From Monoglobus sp964617455 (GTDB lineage: Bacteria > Bacillota > Clostridia > Monoglobales > Monoglobaceae), in assembly GCA_964617455.1 (NCBI GenBank), contig CAZTYF010000016.1:1-44315 (forward strand): 44,315 nucleotides of DNA. Direction: 5' to 3'. The position numbers and the translations under genes were made by a program. The stretch's first letter is position 1. The number at the start of each line of letters is the position of its first letter. Below are positions 1-8,892 of the stretch, piece after piece. The notes beneath the pieces were generated by a model, which saw nothing but the letters and a program-made list of their open reading frames with translations, made no database searches and was not told the origin of the DNA.

Positions 1-1
1 T

Positions 2-343
2 TTTGACAAAGCGGGGAAATCGAAGTTTTTGAGCGGGCGGAATGACAGAAACTGGATTGCGTCGTCGCAGTTCGCCTCTTAGCTCGTTTTCTCGCAAGCG
101 AGAGAAGCTTCGCCTTACCGGCGACTGCTCCTCTTTCCCGCAAAGTGCATTTCATTGGCGCTTTGCGGGAGCCCTAAAAATGCCGTCAAGGTTTTGGAAG
201 ACAGATACGGCGACGGGGAAGACAGGGCAGCAGAGGAGACCGCCGAGAAAAGGCGAAGGGCCTACGAGGAAACCAAACGCTCGAATGAAAAAGCCATGGA
301 AGAAATGGAAGAATTGAAGAAGCTTATGGGGATTAGAAAATGA
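2..343 (+). pseudogene. 3' part of an unrecognised gene interrupted by a repeat
   Basis: The frame starting at base 2 is open from the window edge to a TAG at 80 and reads like protein only up to about base 40 (FDKAGKSKFLSGR). The same frame resumes after the repeat and encodes a charged, helix-prone tail (about residues for 178-343, rich in E, K and R, ending KKLMGIRK) that ends in TGA at 341-343. The two coding-like pieces lie in one frame on either side of a palindromic repeat, so I infer a gene whose 3' part was interrupted. Alternatively, the downstream piece could be read from the TTG at 155 as a 62-residue protein, but that start has no ribosome site and lies in a hairpin arm. The function is not recognisable. 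Confidence 0.4.
44..172. repeat. Structured palindromic repeat element (REP/MITE-like)
   Basis: This stretch holds two hairpins. The first is an imperfect nested palindrome at about 65-121, with GCAGTTCGCC on the left and GGCGACTGC on the right and a CTCGC/GCGAG tip at 91-102. The second is a near-perfect hairpin at about 137-169, with CCCGCAAAGTGC facing GCGCTTTGCGGG. Its base composition and stop codon differ from the flanking coding-like sequence. Such dense hairpins inside a gene end suggest a small non-autonomous mobile repeat. I see no second copy in this window, so the boundaries are approximate. Confidence 0.5.
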
Positions 344-423
344 ACGGATATGATGAAAATCCGATGATATTACCGGGGCGATTGGCTCTTTTGCGGATTT
401 TATTTTAAATATCCCGTTTTTTC

Positions 424-452
424 TTGCAAGAGCGGGTGCGATATGATATAAT
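424..452 (+). promoter_or_regulatory. Sigma-A-type promoter for the rsuA-like operon
   Basis: TTGCAA at 424-429 and TATAAT at 447-452 are separated by 17 bases, about 39 bases before the first start codon of the following operon. Confidence 0.75.
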
Positions 453-490
453 GGCTTAGAAAAGTTGCAAATAATACAAAAAGGTGTATA

Positions 491-1207
491 ATGAGACTTG
501 ATAAATATCTGTCCTCTCAGGGAGTTTGCATCCGAAAAGATGTTAAAAAAATCATAAAAGAGGGCAGGGTGACCATCGAAGGAATGGAGAGGGTATCTGC
601 CGATACCAAAGTTGACCCGGAGCGGGCCCGGGTGTTTGTTGACGGCAAGCTTGCGGAGTACCGCAGATTTGTGTATTTGATGTTAAACAAACCAAAGGGT
701 TATGTGTCCGCCACAGAGGATAAAAACCACAAAACGGTTATCGACCTTGTGCCCGAAAGCTACAGGCACAGGAATTTGTTCCCCATGGGACGTCTTGACA
801 TTGACACGGAGGGTTTGTGCATCATTACCGACGACGGAGTTTTAGCCCACAGACTTTTGAGCCCCCAAAACCATGTTCCCAAGACCTATGTTGCCGACCT
901 AAACGGTGATGTGACGGATGATGACATAAGGGCCTTCAAAGAAGGAATTACTTTGGAAGACGGGTATGTTTGCAAAAGTGCGCAACTTGAAAAAATTCAG
1001 GATTGCCGGGCAAAGGTTGTCATATATGAGGGGAAGTTTCACCAAGTCAAGAGGATGTTTGCGGCGAGGGGGAAGGCTGTGAAGAGCCTTGTGCGCACCA
1101 AAATCGGCGGGCTCTCTTTGAATGAAAGTCTGAACCTCGGAGAGATAAGGGAGCTTACGCAATATGAACTTGATTTGCTTCAAGAACGGAGAGATAGAAC
1201 AGAATGA
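491..1207 (+). CDS. RsuA/RluB-family rRNA pseudouridine synthase
   Basis: This 238-residue enzyme should convert a specific uridine of ribosomal RNA to pseudouridine. An N-terminal S4 RNA-binding domain covers about residues 1-60 (MRLDKYLSSQGV, then KKIIKEGRVTI). The catalytic domain follows, with the family motif GRLDIDTEGL in which D103 is the expected catalytic aspartate, and the late motif EGKFHQVKRMF. Its length and the MLNKPKGYVSAT segment fit the RsuA type (16S rRNA U516) better than RluB/RluE, but the exact target cannot be fixed from sequence. The ATG lies behind a strong promoter at 424-452. Its TGA overlaps the next start by four bases (ATGA), so the two genes are translationally coupled. 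Confidence 0.9.
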   Translation: MRLDKYLSSQGVCIRKDVKKIIKEGRVTIEGMERVSADTKVDPERARVFVDGKLAEYRRFVYLMLNKPKGYVSATEDKNHKTVIDLVPESYRHRNLFPMGRLDIDTEGLCIITDDGVLAHRLLSPQNHVPKTYVADLNGDVTDDDIRAFKEGITLEDGYVCKSAQLEKIQDCRAKVVIYEGKFHQVKRMFAARGKAVKSLVRTKIGGLSLNESLNLGEIRELTQYELDLLQERRDRTE

Positions 1208-2136
1208 ATTACGGTAATGACAAAAATGATAAAAACGGCAATAAGGGCGTATACAATGCGATCCCCAAGGTCTGTGCGGTGCATGACCTGTCGGGATTCG
1301 GTAAGGTTTCCCTGACCGAGGTTATTCCCATCATATCGGCCATGGGCATAGAGGTCTGCCCTCTTCCCACGGCGGTTCTTTCCACCCATACTTATGAGTT
1401 CAAAGATTATACCTTCCGCGATTTGACGGACCAAATGCAGGGTATAATAGACCATTGGCGCAAGCTGGGTCTCAAGTTTGATGCGGTGTACAGCGGATAT
1501 ATGGGCAGTCCGGATCAGCTTAATATACTCAAGAATTTCATGAAAGAGGCCAAAGCTTACGGAGCATTGACCGTGGTTGACCCGGTTATGGGAGACAGCG
1601 AGCTTGTGAATAACGGATTTTATTCCGAGGGTGTTGCTGCTCTTTTGGACGGCATGAAGGAATTGTGCGGAATGGTGGATGTGATAACTCCCAACGTGAC
1701 CGAGGCGTGCCTTCTGATTGATGAAAAATATCCGGGTTGTCCCGTGAACAACGCCATGATGAAGCATTATCTGAAAAAGCTTGCCGCTTTGGGCGCCAAG
1801 CATGTTGCCATAACCAGCGTGATGGATTCCGAAAATTCCATGTGTGTGGCGGTTTATGACGGAGACACGGGCAAGTGTTACAAAATAGACTGCGGATATG
1901 TGAACCGATTGTTTCATGGCACCGGTGATGTTTATACTTCGGTTTTGGTGGGAGCGCTTCTTAAAGGAGAGAGCCTGATAGAGGCGGCGAACATCGCCGC
2001 AGGTTTCGTTTACAGTGCGATACAGGCCACCATTCGACATCCGGAAATCAGAATACGGGAGGGTGTGCTGTTCGAACCGGTTTTGGTCAAATACTTCGGC
2101 AAAACCGAGTATGACAAAAGATACGTTGAAATATAG
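1204..2136 (+). CDS. Pyridoxal/pyridoxamine kinase (PfkB/ribokinase superfamily)
   Basis: The 310-residue protein belongs to the PdxY/PdxK branch of the ribokinase superfamily, which phosphorylates pyridoxal or pyridoxamine to feed the B6 salvage pathway. Visible features are the N-terminal VHDLSGFGKVSLTEVIP, the substrate-side PTAVLSTHT, the VVDPVMGDSE segment, ITPNVTEA and the C-terminal GTGD anion-hole/catalytic motif with D242. About 20 residues (polar, N/D/K-rich) precede the conserved core, slightly longer than usual. It starts inside the stop of the upstream pseudouridine synthase gene. Exact substrate preference (pyridoxal, pyridoxamine or HMP) is not decided by the sequence. Confidence 0.85.
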   Translation: MNYGNDKNDKNGNKGVYNAIPKVCAVHDLSGFGKVSLTEVIPIISAMGIEVCPLPTAVLSTHTYEFKDYTFRDLTDQMQGIIDHWRKLGLKFDAVYSGYMGSPDQLNILKNFMKEAKAYGALTVVDPVMGDSELVNNGFYSEGVAALLDGMKELCGMVDVITPNVTEACLLIDEKYPGCPVNNAMMKHYLKKLAALGAKHVAITSVMDSENSMCVAVYDGDTGKCYKIDCGYVNRLFHGTGDVYTSVLVGALLKGESLIEAANIAAGFVYSAIQATIRHPEIRIREGVLFEPVLVKYFGKTEYDKRYVEI

Positions 2137-2184
2137 GTGCCGCTAATCGGCAATACGATGTGATGAAAGGACGGCGGTAAAAGC

Positions 2185-3723
2185 GTGAGTATGATCACTA
2201 AAATAAACAGTTGCGGCCTTCGGGGCATTGACGGATATATTATCAGTGTGGAGACGGGAGTCAGCGGAGGCTTTCCCACCTGGGAAATCGTCGGGCTGCC
2301 CGATGCCCCGGTTCGGGAATCCAAAGAGCGAATCAGAAGCGCCATGAACAATGCGGGGTATGTGGTGCCCGGCAAGAGAATCGTGGTAAATCTTGCCCCT
2401 GCCGATGTTAAAAAAGAGGGTGCCTGTTTGGACCTTCCCATAACCGTAGGGCTCCTCACCGCCTCCGAACAGCTTTTCTGCGAGGACCTGTCCAAAAGCG
2501 TTTTCTTGGGAGAGCTCTCCCTTGACGGAGCGGTCAGGGGCGTTGACGGCGTGCTTCCCATGGTAATAAAAGCATATCAGCTCGGTATGACGGAAATTTA
2601 CGTTCCCGAGGACAATGCGGAAGAGGCGGCGGTTGTGGAAGGTATTCGGGTATACGGGGTCAAATCCCTGAGGCAGTTGGTGTCCCACCTTGCGGGCATA
2701 GAGAGAATTACGCCCACCGTGGTTGACATAAAAGAGATTTTTAGCAAGGCTTCCGTCTATAATTGCGACTTTTCCGAAGTCAAGGGCCAGGAAAATGTGA
2801 AGCGAGCCATGGAAGTGGCTGCGGCGGGGGGCCATAATATGCTTCTTATCGGGCCTCCCGGGTCCGGCAAAACCATGCTCGCCCAGAGGCTTCCCACCAT
2901 ACTTCCCGACCTTACCTTTGATGAGGCTCTCGAAGCCACGAAGATTCACAGCATTGCCGGCATGATGCCCAAGGGGGCACCTATGATACTTACCAGGCCT
3001 TTCCGCAGTCCTCACCACACCGTGTCCGCCGTGGCTCTTTCGGGCGGCGGCAGCAATCCGAGACCGGGGGAGATCAGTTTGTCCCACAACGGAGTTTTGT
3101 TTTTGGATGAACTGCCTGAATTTCGCAAAGATGCCCTTGAGGTAATGCGTCAGCCTTTGGAGGACGGGGTTGTTACCATAACTCGGGTTCAGGGGACTTT
3201 TTCTTATCCCTGCAATGTTATGCTTGTGGCATCCATGAACCCTTGCCCCTGCGGCTACTACGGAGACAGAAAGCATGAATGCACCTGTTCTCCAAAAAAG
3301 ATACAGAATTACCTGAGCAGAATAAGCGGTCCTCTCCTTGACAGGATTGACCTTCACATTGAGGTTCCCGCCGTGGAGTATGAAGACCTTGACAGTAAAG
3401 ACAAGCCCGAATCTTCCGCAGCCATAAAGGCTCGGGTCAACAAAGCGAGAAGAATTCAAACCGAGAGATATAAGGGCACGGGCATATATTCAAACAGCAG
3501 CCTGACCCCCGCTATGTGCGAAGAATATTGCATATTGAGCAGTGATGCAAACGTGATGCTCAAGGCTGCCTTTGACAGTATGGGCATGAGCGGCAGGGCA
3601 TACAACAGATTGCTCAAGGTGGCAAGGACCATTGCCGACCTTGGAGACAGCGACAGGATTGAGGCGGAGCATATAGCCGAGGCTATACAATATCGTTCTC
3701 TTGACAGAAAATTCTGGGCATAG
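2185..3723 (+). CDS. YifB/ComM-family Mg-chelatase-like AAA+ ATPase
   Basis: The 512-residue protein matches the YifB/ComM family over its full usual length. The N-terminal Lon-substrate-binding-like domain (about residues 1-190) starts with INSCGLRGIDGYIISVE. The AAA+ Mg-chelatase domain carries Walker A GPPGSGKT at about 223-230 and Walker B VLFLDELPEF. A cysteine cluster NPCPCGYYGD...HECTCS is typical of the family, and a C-terminal lid domain ends GDSDRIEAEHIAEAIQYRSLD. In naturally competent Gram-negative bacteria ComM is a branch-migration helicase for heteroduplex integration; in Clostridia its role is untested. The start is GTG 2185; an ATG at 2191 is an alternative. Confidence 0.92.
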   Translation: MSMITKINSCGLRGIDGYIISVETGVSGGFPTWEIVGLPDAPVRESKERIRSAMNNAGYVVPGKRIVVNLAPADVKKEGACLDLPITVGLLTASEQLFCEDLSKSVFLGELSLDGAVRGVDGVLPMVIKAYQLGMTEIYVPEDNAEEAAVVEGIRVYGVKSLRQLVSHLAGIERITPTVVDIKEIFSKASVYNCDFSEVKGQENVKRAMEVAAAGGHNMLLIGPPGSGKTMLAQRLPTILPDLTFDEALEATKIHSIAGMMPKGAPMILTRPFRSPHHTVSAVALSGGGSNPRPGEISLSHNGVLFLDELPEFRKDALEVMRQPLEDGVVTITRVQGTFSYPCNVMLVASMNPCPCGYYGDRKHECTCSPKKIQNYLSRISGPLLDRIDLHIEVPAVEYEDLDSKDKPESSAAIKARVNKARRIQTERYKGTGIYSNSSLTPAMCEEYCILSSDANVMLKAAFDSMGMSGRAYNRLLKVARTIADLGDSDRIEAEHIAEAIQYRSLDRKFWA

Positions 3724-3753
3724 CACATATTGAAAAACAGGGAGATGTTCGAG

Positions 3754-4278
3754 TTGAAACTTCATATTGTCTTGGTGGAACCCGAAATCCCGTCAAATAC
3801 CGGCAACATTTCGAGAACCTGCAGCGTTATCGGTGCGGCTCTTCATTTGGTTCATCCCTTGGGATTCGACATAAGCGAAAAGCAAGTGCGCAGAGCAGGC
3901 TTGGACTACTGGTCCGAATTGGAGCTGTATGAATATAACTCCTTTAATGAAGTGAGGGAGAAATATCCCAAAGACGGTTTCTTTTATTGCTCCACAAAAG
4001 GCAAAAAAGTGTATTCGGATGTAAATTACAGAGACGAGAGCGAAAAGGGCAGAGATATCTTTTTGGTGTTCGGGAAAGAAACCAAGGGTTTGCCCGAATC
4101 GCTTCTCAAACAAAATTACGGCCGCTGCATAAGGATTCCCATGCTCACGAATATGCGCTCCCTGAACCTTTCAAATTCGGTTGCCATAGTTGCCTATGAA
4201 GTTCTTCGTCAACACGGATTCGAAAATATGCAAAAAGAGGGAATTCCGGGCCTTGAAAAGGAGGATGGAAATGATTAA
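3754..4278 (+). CDS. trmL: tRNA (cytidine/uridine-34 2'-O)-methyltransferase TrmL
   Basis: This is a 174-residue SPOUT-superfamily enzyme of the TrmL/YibK type, which methylates the ribose of the wobble nucleotide in tRNA-Leu isoacceptors using SAM. The N-terminal IVLVEPEIPSNTGNISRTC and the knot-forming segments FLVFGKETKGLP and RIPMLTNMRSLNLSNSVAIV are diagnostic. I chose TTG 3754 because GGGAG at 3740-3744 is 9 bases before it and family members start with this same MKLHIVLVEP-like sequence. The in-frame ATG 3745 directly abuts GGGAG and TTG 3730 has no ribosome site. Its 3' end overlaps degV by 8 bases. Confidence 0.9.
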   Translation: MKLHIVLVEPEIPSNTGNISRTCSVIGAALHLVHPLGFDISEKQVRRAGLDYWSELELYEYNSFNEVREKYPKDGFFYCSTKGKKVYSDVNYRDESEKGRDIFLVFGKETKGLPESLLKQNYGRCIRIPMLTNMRSLNLSNSVAIVAYEVLRQHGFENMQKEGIPGLEKEDGND

Positions 4279-5137
4279 ATTCATGGTGGACAGGGGTGCC
4301 GACATCCCCTCCGACTTAGCCAAGGAGAAGGGCATATATGTGCTGCCCTTTGTTATAAATTTAGACGGGAAAAGTATAATCGCCGACAGAGACTTTGATA
4401 CGGACGAGTTTTATAAAGCAGTGAGAGAAAGCGAGAGCGTTCCGACCACAAGCCAAATGTCACCGAAGGATGTGGAGGCCATGTTTCGGGAAATCGGAAA
4501 GGAAAATCAGATAATTTACATCTCCATTTCCTCCAAAGGCAGCGGCATCAACAACACGGCCCATATGGTTGCGGACAGCCTGAAAGATGAGGGCTTTGAT
4601 ATTACCGTTTTGGATTCCGAAATGTACACAATGGCCATAGGAATGCCCGTCCTTGAGGCGGTGGATATGGTTCAAAAAGGTGCATCCAAGGCAGAGGTTG
4701 TTGAATTTCTTGAAACCGTATACAAGCGGGACACCGCCTATTTTGTGGTGGATGATTTGACTTTTTTGAAAAAAGGCGGAAGAATCAAAGCCACCGCCAT
4801 GGTTATAAGCGCTCTTTTGGATATCAAACCGATTCTTATGATTACGGACGGACTCGTGGAGGCCTATCGAAAGGTGCGGGGCCTTAAAAAGGCCATGTCC
4901 GTTTTGGCGGATTACGCCGAAGAGCGGATGGAAAAACCCGAGGAAAACGAGATTCTCATTCTCGATACCGATGCACCCGACAAGGTTGAAATCGTTGAAG
5001 AAATGCTCAAGAGGCGGCTTCATCCCGCCAAAATTACCCACTGTAAAATCGGACCCGTTATCACGGCTCATGCGGGAGTGGGGCTTGTGGGGGTCTATTT
5101 CAGGCATAAGAAGCCCTATACCCAATACGAAAAATAG
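4271..5137 (+). CDS. DegV-family fatty-acid-binding protein
   Basis: The 288-residue protein begins MIKFMVDRGADIPSDLAKE and contains PTTSQMSPKDV and the YISISSKGSGINNTA segment, the usual DegV signature. Family members bind a single fatty acid in a buried cleft, and FakB paralogues hand it to the FakA kinase for phospholipid synthesis. No fakA is present here, so the lipid role is a family inference. The ATG at 4271 is supported by AAAGGAGG at 4257-4264, 6 bases upstream; the in-frame extension back to 4190 lies inside trmL and does not look like DegV. Overlap with trmL indicates coupled translation. Confidence 0.9.
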   Translation: MIKFMVDRGADIPSDLAKEKGIYVLPFVINLDGKSIIADRDFDTDEFYKAVRESESVPTTSQMSPKDVEAMFREIGKENQIIYISISSKGSGINNTAHMVADSLKDEGFDITVLDSEMYTMAIGMPVLEAVDMVQKGASKAEVVEFLETVYKRDTAYFVVDDLTFLKKGGRIKATAMVISALLDIKPILMITDGLVEAYRKVRGLKKAMSVLADYAEERMEKPEENEILILDTDAPDKVEIVEEMLKRRLHPAKITHCKIGPVITAHAGVGLVGVYFRHKKPYTQYEK

Positions 5138-5160
5138 GTTCTTGATATCAGGTGATTAAT

Positions 5161-5688
5161 ATGTTTTTGGAAAAAGACGAGATGAAGTTTGCTATTTTAT
5201 ATACTCTGAGGCAATATCCCCACCCCGTGTCCTTAACTCGACTAACCGAGTTGCTCACTTGGGATGAGAATGTGATGAGTTATTTTGACCTGACAATTAT
5301 GCTCAGCGAACTTATTGAGGACGGTTTCACGGAACGGCTTTTTTATCGCAATATGGAATGTGTCAAGCTTACCGACAGGGGCATAGATGCGGACGACTAC
5401 TTTGCAGACCGTGTTCCCGCCAGCATCAGGAAGAAAATTTCCGATGCGGTCAAGCGGGAAGAGTTCGAGAATTTGGTCAATCCCAACGGAGTTACAACCG
5501 AAATCGAGCCTGCCGGAGGAGGGCGGTACATTGCCGCCGTTACCATGATGGACGGAGGCTCTCCCATTTTGGAAATCAAATTGGATGCGGGCCATCGCCT
5601 CCAAGCGGCTCGGACGGCGGAAGCCCTCAAAAACCGTGCGCCTGAAATCTATAAGTATATATGCAAAACCCTTGACGAGGGTTCATAA
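5161..5688 (+). CDS. DUF4364 family protein
   Basis: The 175-residue protein starts MFLEKDEMKFAILYTLRQYP and matches DUF4364, a family found mainly in Clostridia with a predicted N-terminal winged-helix region (about residues 5-80, including DLTIMLSELIEDGFT and KLTDRGIDADDYF). The C-terminal half is a mixed alpha/beta region without a known function. A transcription-factor-like role is a reasonable inference from the winged helix but untested. ATG 5161 is favoured because CAGGTG at 5149-5154 sits 6 bases upstream, whereas the GTG at 5152 overlaps that ribosome site. The gene lies 23 bases after degV, and its 3' end contains the -35 box of the alaS promoter. Confidence 0.8.
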   Translation: MFLEKDEMKFAILYTLRQYPHPVSLTRLTELLTWDENVMSYFDLTIMLSELIEDGFTERLFYRNMECVKLTDRGIDADDYFADRVPASIRKKISDAVKREEFENLVNPNGVTTEIEPAGGGRYIAAVTMMDGGSPILEIKLDAGHRLQAARTAEALKNRAPEIYKYICKTLDEGS

Positions 5689-5701
5689 AGTTTGATATAA
5701 T
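5672..5701 (+). promoter_or_regulatory. Sigma-A-type promoter for alaS
   Basis: TTGACG at 5672-5677 and TATAAT at 5696-5701 are 18 bases apart. The -35 box lies inside the 3' end of the DUF4364 gene. I found no T-box leader (no AGGGTGG-type antiterminator) between here and the alaS start. Confidence 0.65.
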
Positions 5702-5742
5702 GATTCGACAGTATTTAATTTTAATCTATAAGAGGTATAACA

Positions 5743-8454
5743 ATGGAAAAATTAGGCTTAAATGAAATACGCGAAAAGTTTTTGAGTTTTTTTGAAAGCA
5801 AAGGCCATATGCGCCTTCCCTCCTTTCCCCTTGTTCCCCAGAACGATGCAAGTCTTCTTTTGATAAATGCGGGAATGGCGCCCCTCAAGCCCTACTTCAC
5901 CGGCAAGGAAGTGCCTCCCGCCAAACGGGTTACCACCTGCCAAAAGTGCATAAGAACTCCGGACATTGAACAGGTGGGCCTTACATCCCGCCATGGTACC
6001 TTTTTTGAGATGTTGGGCAACTTCTCTTTTGGGGACTATTTCAAAATGGATGCCACCAAGTGGGCGTGGGAATTCATAACCGAGGTTTTGGAGATTCCCA
6101 AGGACCGCCTTTGGATAAGCGTGTATGAAGATGACTACGAGTCGGAAGATATATGGGTTAATCACGTGGGTGTCTCAAAGGATAGGATTGTTCATCTCGG
6201 CAAGGAAGACAATTTCTGGGAAATCGGCACCGGTCCCTGCGGTCCGTGTTCGGAGATTTACTATGACAGAGGCGAAGAATACGGCTGCGGCAGCCCCGAT
6301 TGCGGCGTAGGCTGTGATTGTGACAGATATGTCGAATTTTGGAATTTGGTGTTCACCCAATTCGATAAAGACGAAAACGGCACCTATAACAAGCTTGACC
6401 ATCCCAACATCGACACGGGTATGGGCCTTGAGAGAATTGCATGCATTATGCAGGGCACCACTTCGATTTTCGAAGTCGACACAATCAGACGGGTTCTTGA
6501 CGCCGCAGCGGAAATTGCGGGAGTGAAATACGGGGAGGACAAACACACCGACACATCCCTGCGGGTTATAACGGACCACATTCGCAGCACGGTATTTATG
6601 ACGGCAGACGGTGTTCTCCCCTCCAATGAAGGTCGGGGATATGTTCTCCGCAGACTTCTTCGGAGAGCTGCCCGCCATGGCAGACTCTTGGGAATCGAGG
6701 GCACATTTTTGTATAAGTTGGCTCGGGTTGTGGCCGATGAATCAATGGAGGCATATCCGGAACTTGATACCAATTTTGAGTACATCGAAAGTGTAATCAA
6801 AGGCGAGGAAGAGCGTTTTAACAACACCATTGACCAGGGTATGCAGATAATCAAGAGCTATATAACGGAAATGAAAGAGAGCGGCATAACGGAGTTAGAC
6901 GGAGAGCGGGCTTTTAAACTCTATGACACCTATGGCTTCCCCATCGACCTTACCCGTGAAATAATGGGAGAGAACGGATTCGCAGTTGCGGAAGAGATGT
7001 TCGCCGACCTGCTCAACAAGCAGAGAAACGCCTCCAAAACCGCTCGGGGCAACAATGACGACACTGCATGGGAAGACGATATATTCATCGACATCAAAGA
7101 TGCCACCGTATTTGAAGGGTATAAAAAGTTCAGCGGCAAATCGAAAATCTTGGCTATTGCCAACGGCGAAGAGAGAGTGGGCAGGGCCGTATCGGGAGAC
7201 GAGGTTGTGATTGTCTTGGACCGCTCTGTTCTGTATGCGGAAGGCGGCGGACAGGTGGGCGATACGGGATATATGACCACGGAAACCGCTTCGGTCAGGG
7301 TCAAGGACGTGACCAAGAAAAACGGAAAATTCCATCATCGATGCGTGGTCCAAAACGGCGAAATTACCATTGGCACCGAAGTAAATGTGGCTGTTGATGC
7401 AAACAGACGCAAGGCAATTATGCGAAATCACTCCTGCGTTCATCTGCTCCAGGCTGCCCTCAGACAGGTATTGGGCAAGCATGTGGCTCAGGCAGGTTCC
7501 TATGTTGACGAGCACAGATTCCGCTTTGATTTTTCCCACTTCAAAGCCATGACTCCCGAGGAACTGTTGGAAGTTGAAACCTTGGTTGACGATAAGATAA
7601 TGGAATGTATAAATATAGAGTGCTTTGAAGAGGACATCGCCACAGCAAAAACCATGGGCGCAATGGCACTTTTCAGCGAGAAATACGGCAAACGGGTTCG
7701 GGTTGTGCGTATGGGTGATTTCAGCATAGAGCTTTGCGGCGGCACCCATGCCTCTTGCACCGGAAACTTGGGCACCATGAGAATTCTTAGCGAGACCGGT
7801 GTTTCCGCGGGAGTAAGGCGTATTGAGGGAACCACGGGCCATAATGTGATTGACCTATGCCGCAGCCAGCTGCAAATGTTGAGTGATGTGTCGAGGGTAT
7901 TAAAGACCGGCGTCGGCGACCTGTCGGAGCGCGCGGAAAGTTTGATGGCCGAAGTGCGGGACCAAAAGCACGAAATAGATGCTCTGAAGAGCAAGATTGC
8001 CAAAAACAGCTTGGCCGATTCGGAGAACACAGCCGAGGAAGTTGACGGCATCAAAGTTGTGACTCACGTCCTTGACGACGGAGTCGACATGAATACCATG
8101 CGGGAAATAGGGGATAATCTCAAGGCGAAACATCCCAACTCTCTGATAGTCCTTGCCTCCAAAGTGGGCGAAAAGGTAAATCTCATTTCCATGACCACAA
8201 AAGAGGCAATAAAGCAGGGCGCTCATGCGGGAAAAGTCATCTCCGAAGTTGCCAAGCAATTGGGAGGAGGCGGAGGCGGCAGAGCGGAAAGCGCTCAGGC
8301 CGGAGGCAAGCTTCCCGAAAAGGCCGAGGAAGCCCTTCGAAATGTTAAGGGAATCCTGGAAAAAATGGTAAAGAAGGATTCCAAGGACTCGGACGAGAGT
8401 AAATCCGAAAAAAGAGATAATCCAAACAAAAACCGTACGGAATCAAACAAATAA
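5743..8454 (+). CDS. alaS: Alanyl-tRNA synthetase
   Basis: The 903-residue class II synthetase charges tRNA-Ala. The catalytic core starts LNEIREKFLSFFESKGH and continues through VTTCQKCIRTPDI and NEGRGYVLRRLLRRAARHGR. The editing domain, which removes mischarged Ser and Gly, shows HSCVH at about residues 562-566 and the zinc motif CGGTH at about 665-669. The C-terminal domain ends with the glycine-rich GGGGGGRAESAQAGG. About 28 further residues form an unusual polar tail rich in K, D, S, E and N, which is not part of the conserved fold. It follows its own promoter (5672-5701). Confidence 0.97.
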   Translation: MEKLGLNEIREKFLSFFESKGHMRLPSFPLVPQNDASLLLINAGMAPLKPYFTGKEVPPAKRVTTCQKCIRTPDIEQVGLTSRHGTFFEMLGNFSFGDYFKMDATKWAWEFITEVLEIPKDRLWISVYEDDYESEDIWVNHVGVSKDRIVHLGKEDNFWEIGTGPCGPCSEIYYDRGEEYGCGSPDCGVGCDCDRYVEFWNLVFTQFDKDENGTYNKLDHPNIDTGMGLERIACIMQGTTSIFEVDTIRRVLDAAAEIAGVKYGEDKHTDTSLRVITDHIRSTVFMTADGVLPSNEGRGYVLRRLLRRAARHGRLLGIEGTFLYKLARVVADESMEAYPELDTNFEYIESVIKGEEERFNNTIDQGMQIIKSYITEMKESGITELDGERAFKLYDTYGFPIDLTREIMGENGFAVAEEMFADLLNKQRNASKTARGNNDDTAWEDDIFIDIKDATVFEGYKKFSGKSKILAIANGEERVGRAVSGDEVVIVLDRSVLYAEGGGQVGDTGYMTTETASVRVKDVTKKNGKFHHRCVVQNGEITIGTEVNVAVDANRRKAIMRNHSCVHLLQAALRQVLGKHVAQAGSYVDEHRFRFDFSHFKAMTPEELLEVETLVDDKIMECINIECFEEDIATAKTMGAMALFSEKYGKRVRVVRMGDFSIELCGGTHASCTGNLGTMRILSETGVSAGVRRIEGTTGHNVIDLCRSQLQMLSDVSRVLKTGVGDLSERAESLMAEVRDQKHEIDALKSKIAKNSLADSENTAEEVDGIKVVTHVLDDGVDMNTMREIGDNLKAKHPNSLIVLASKVGEKVNLISMTTKEAIKQGAHAGKVISEVAKQLGGGGGGRAESAQAGGKLPEKAEEALRNVKGILEKMVKKDSKDSDESKSEKRDNPNKNRTESNK

Positions 8455-8491
8455 ATCGGGTGGTGACAACCGAATCAAAGGAGGAACAGAG

Positions 8492-8836
8492 ATGTCCGAT
8501 TGTTTATTTTGCAAAATAGCGGCGGGAGAAATCCCATCGACAAAAGTGTATGAAGACGATGAAATATATGCCTTTAAAGACATTGCGCCTCAAGCTCCGG
8601 AGCACATCGTCCTTATACCGAAAAAACACATAAGCTCCACCAATGAAATAACTTCCGAAAATTCGGCGGTGATAGGCAAAATCTTTGAAGTTGCCGCGGG
8701 GATTGCCAAAGAGAAAGGCTTTGCCGAAAAGGGCTATAGAATCGTAAACAACTGCGGAGAGGACGGAGGCCAAACGGTAGGCCATTTGCACTTCCACCTT
8801 TTGGCAGGCAGAAACCTGGGCTGGCCTCCGGGCTGA
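8492..8836 (+). CDS. HIT-family nucleotide-binding protein (HINT type)
   Basis: The 114-residue protein begins with the family signature DCLFCKIAAGEIPSTKVYEDD and ends with the histidine triad HLHFHLLAGR followed by the GWPPG end typical of HINT proteins. HINT enzymes hydrolyse adenosine 5'-phosphoramidates and, relevant here, aminoacyl-adenylates, so the position next to alaS is suggestive. AAAGGAGG lies at 8478-8484 before ATG 8492. A hairpin follows the stop at 8837-8860. Confidence 0.92.
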   Translation: MSDCLFCKIAAGEIPSTKVYEDDEIYAFKDIAPQAPEHIVLIPKKHISSTNEITSENSAVIGKIFEVAAGIAKEKGFAEKGYRIVNNCGEDGGQTVGHLHFHLLAGRNLGWPPG

Positions 8837-8860
8837 AAAATTTCCCGCAACGGAAATTTT
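8837..8860. other. Intergenic hairpin AAAATTTCC...GGAAATTTT
   Basis: AAAATTTCC (8837-8845) pairs perfectly with GGAAATTTT (8852-8860) around a 6-base loop, directly after the HIT stop codon. There is no clean U tract, so it may be a processing or stabilising hairpin rather than a terminator. A very similar hairpin precedes purL at 18971-18991. Confidence 0.55.
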
Positions 8861-8892
8861 GGAATTGAGATCCGAGAATTGGAGCATTTGAT

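Noticed and set aside
1180..2040. 286-codon minus-strand frame opposite the pyridoxal kinase gene
   Set aside because: It is a shadow of a clearly conserved gene, with His/Asn/Ile-rich sequence typical of antisense translation.
2143..3459. 438-codon open frame on the minus strand opposite yifB
   Set aside because: It has no ribosome site or recognisable domain and mirrors the conserved yifB gene; long antisense frames are common here because of codon bias.
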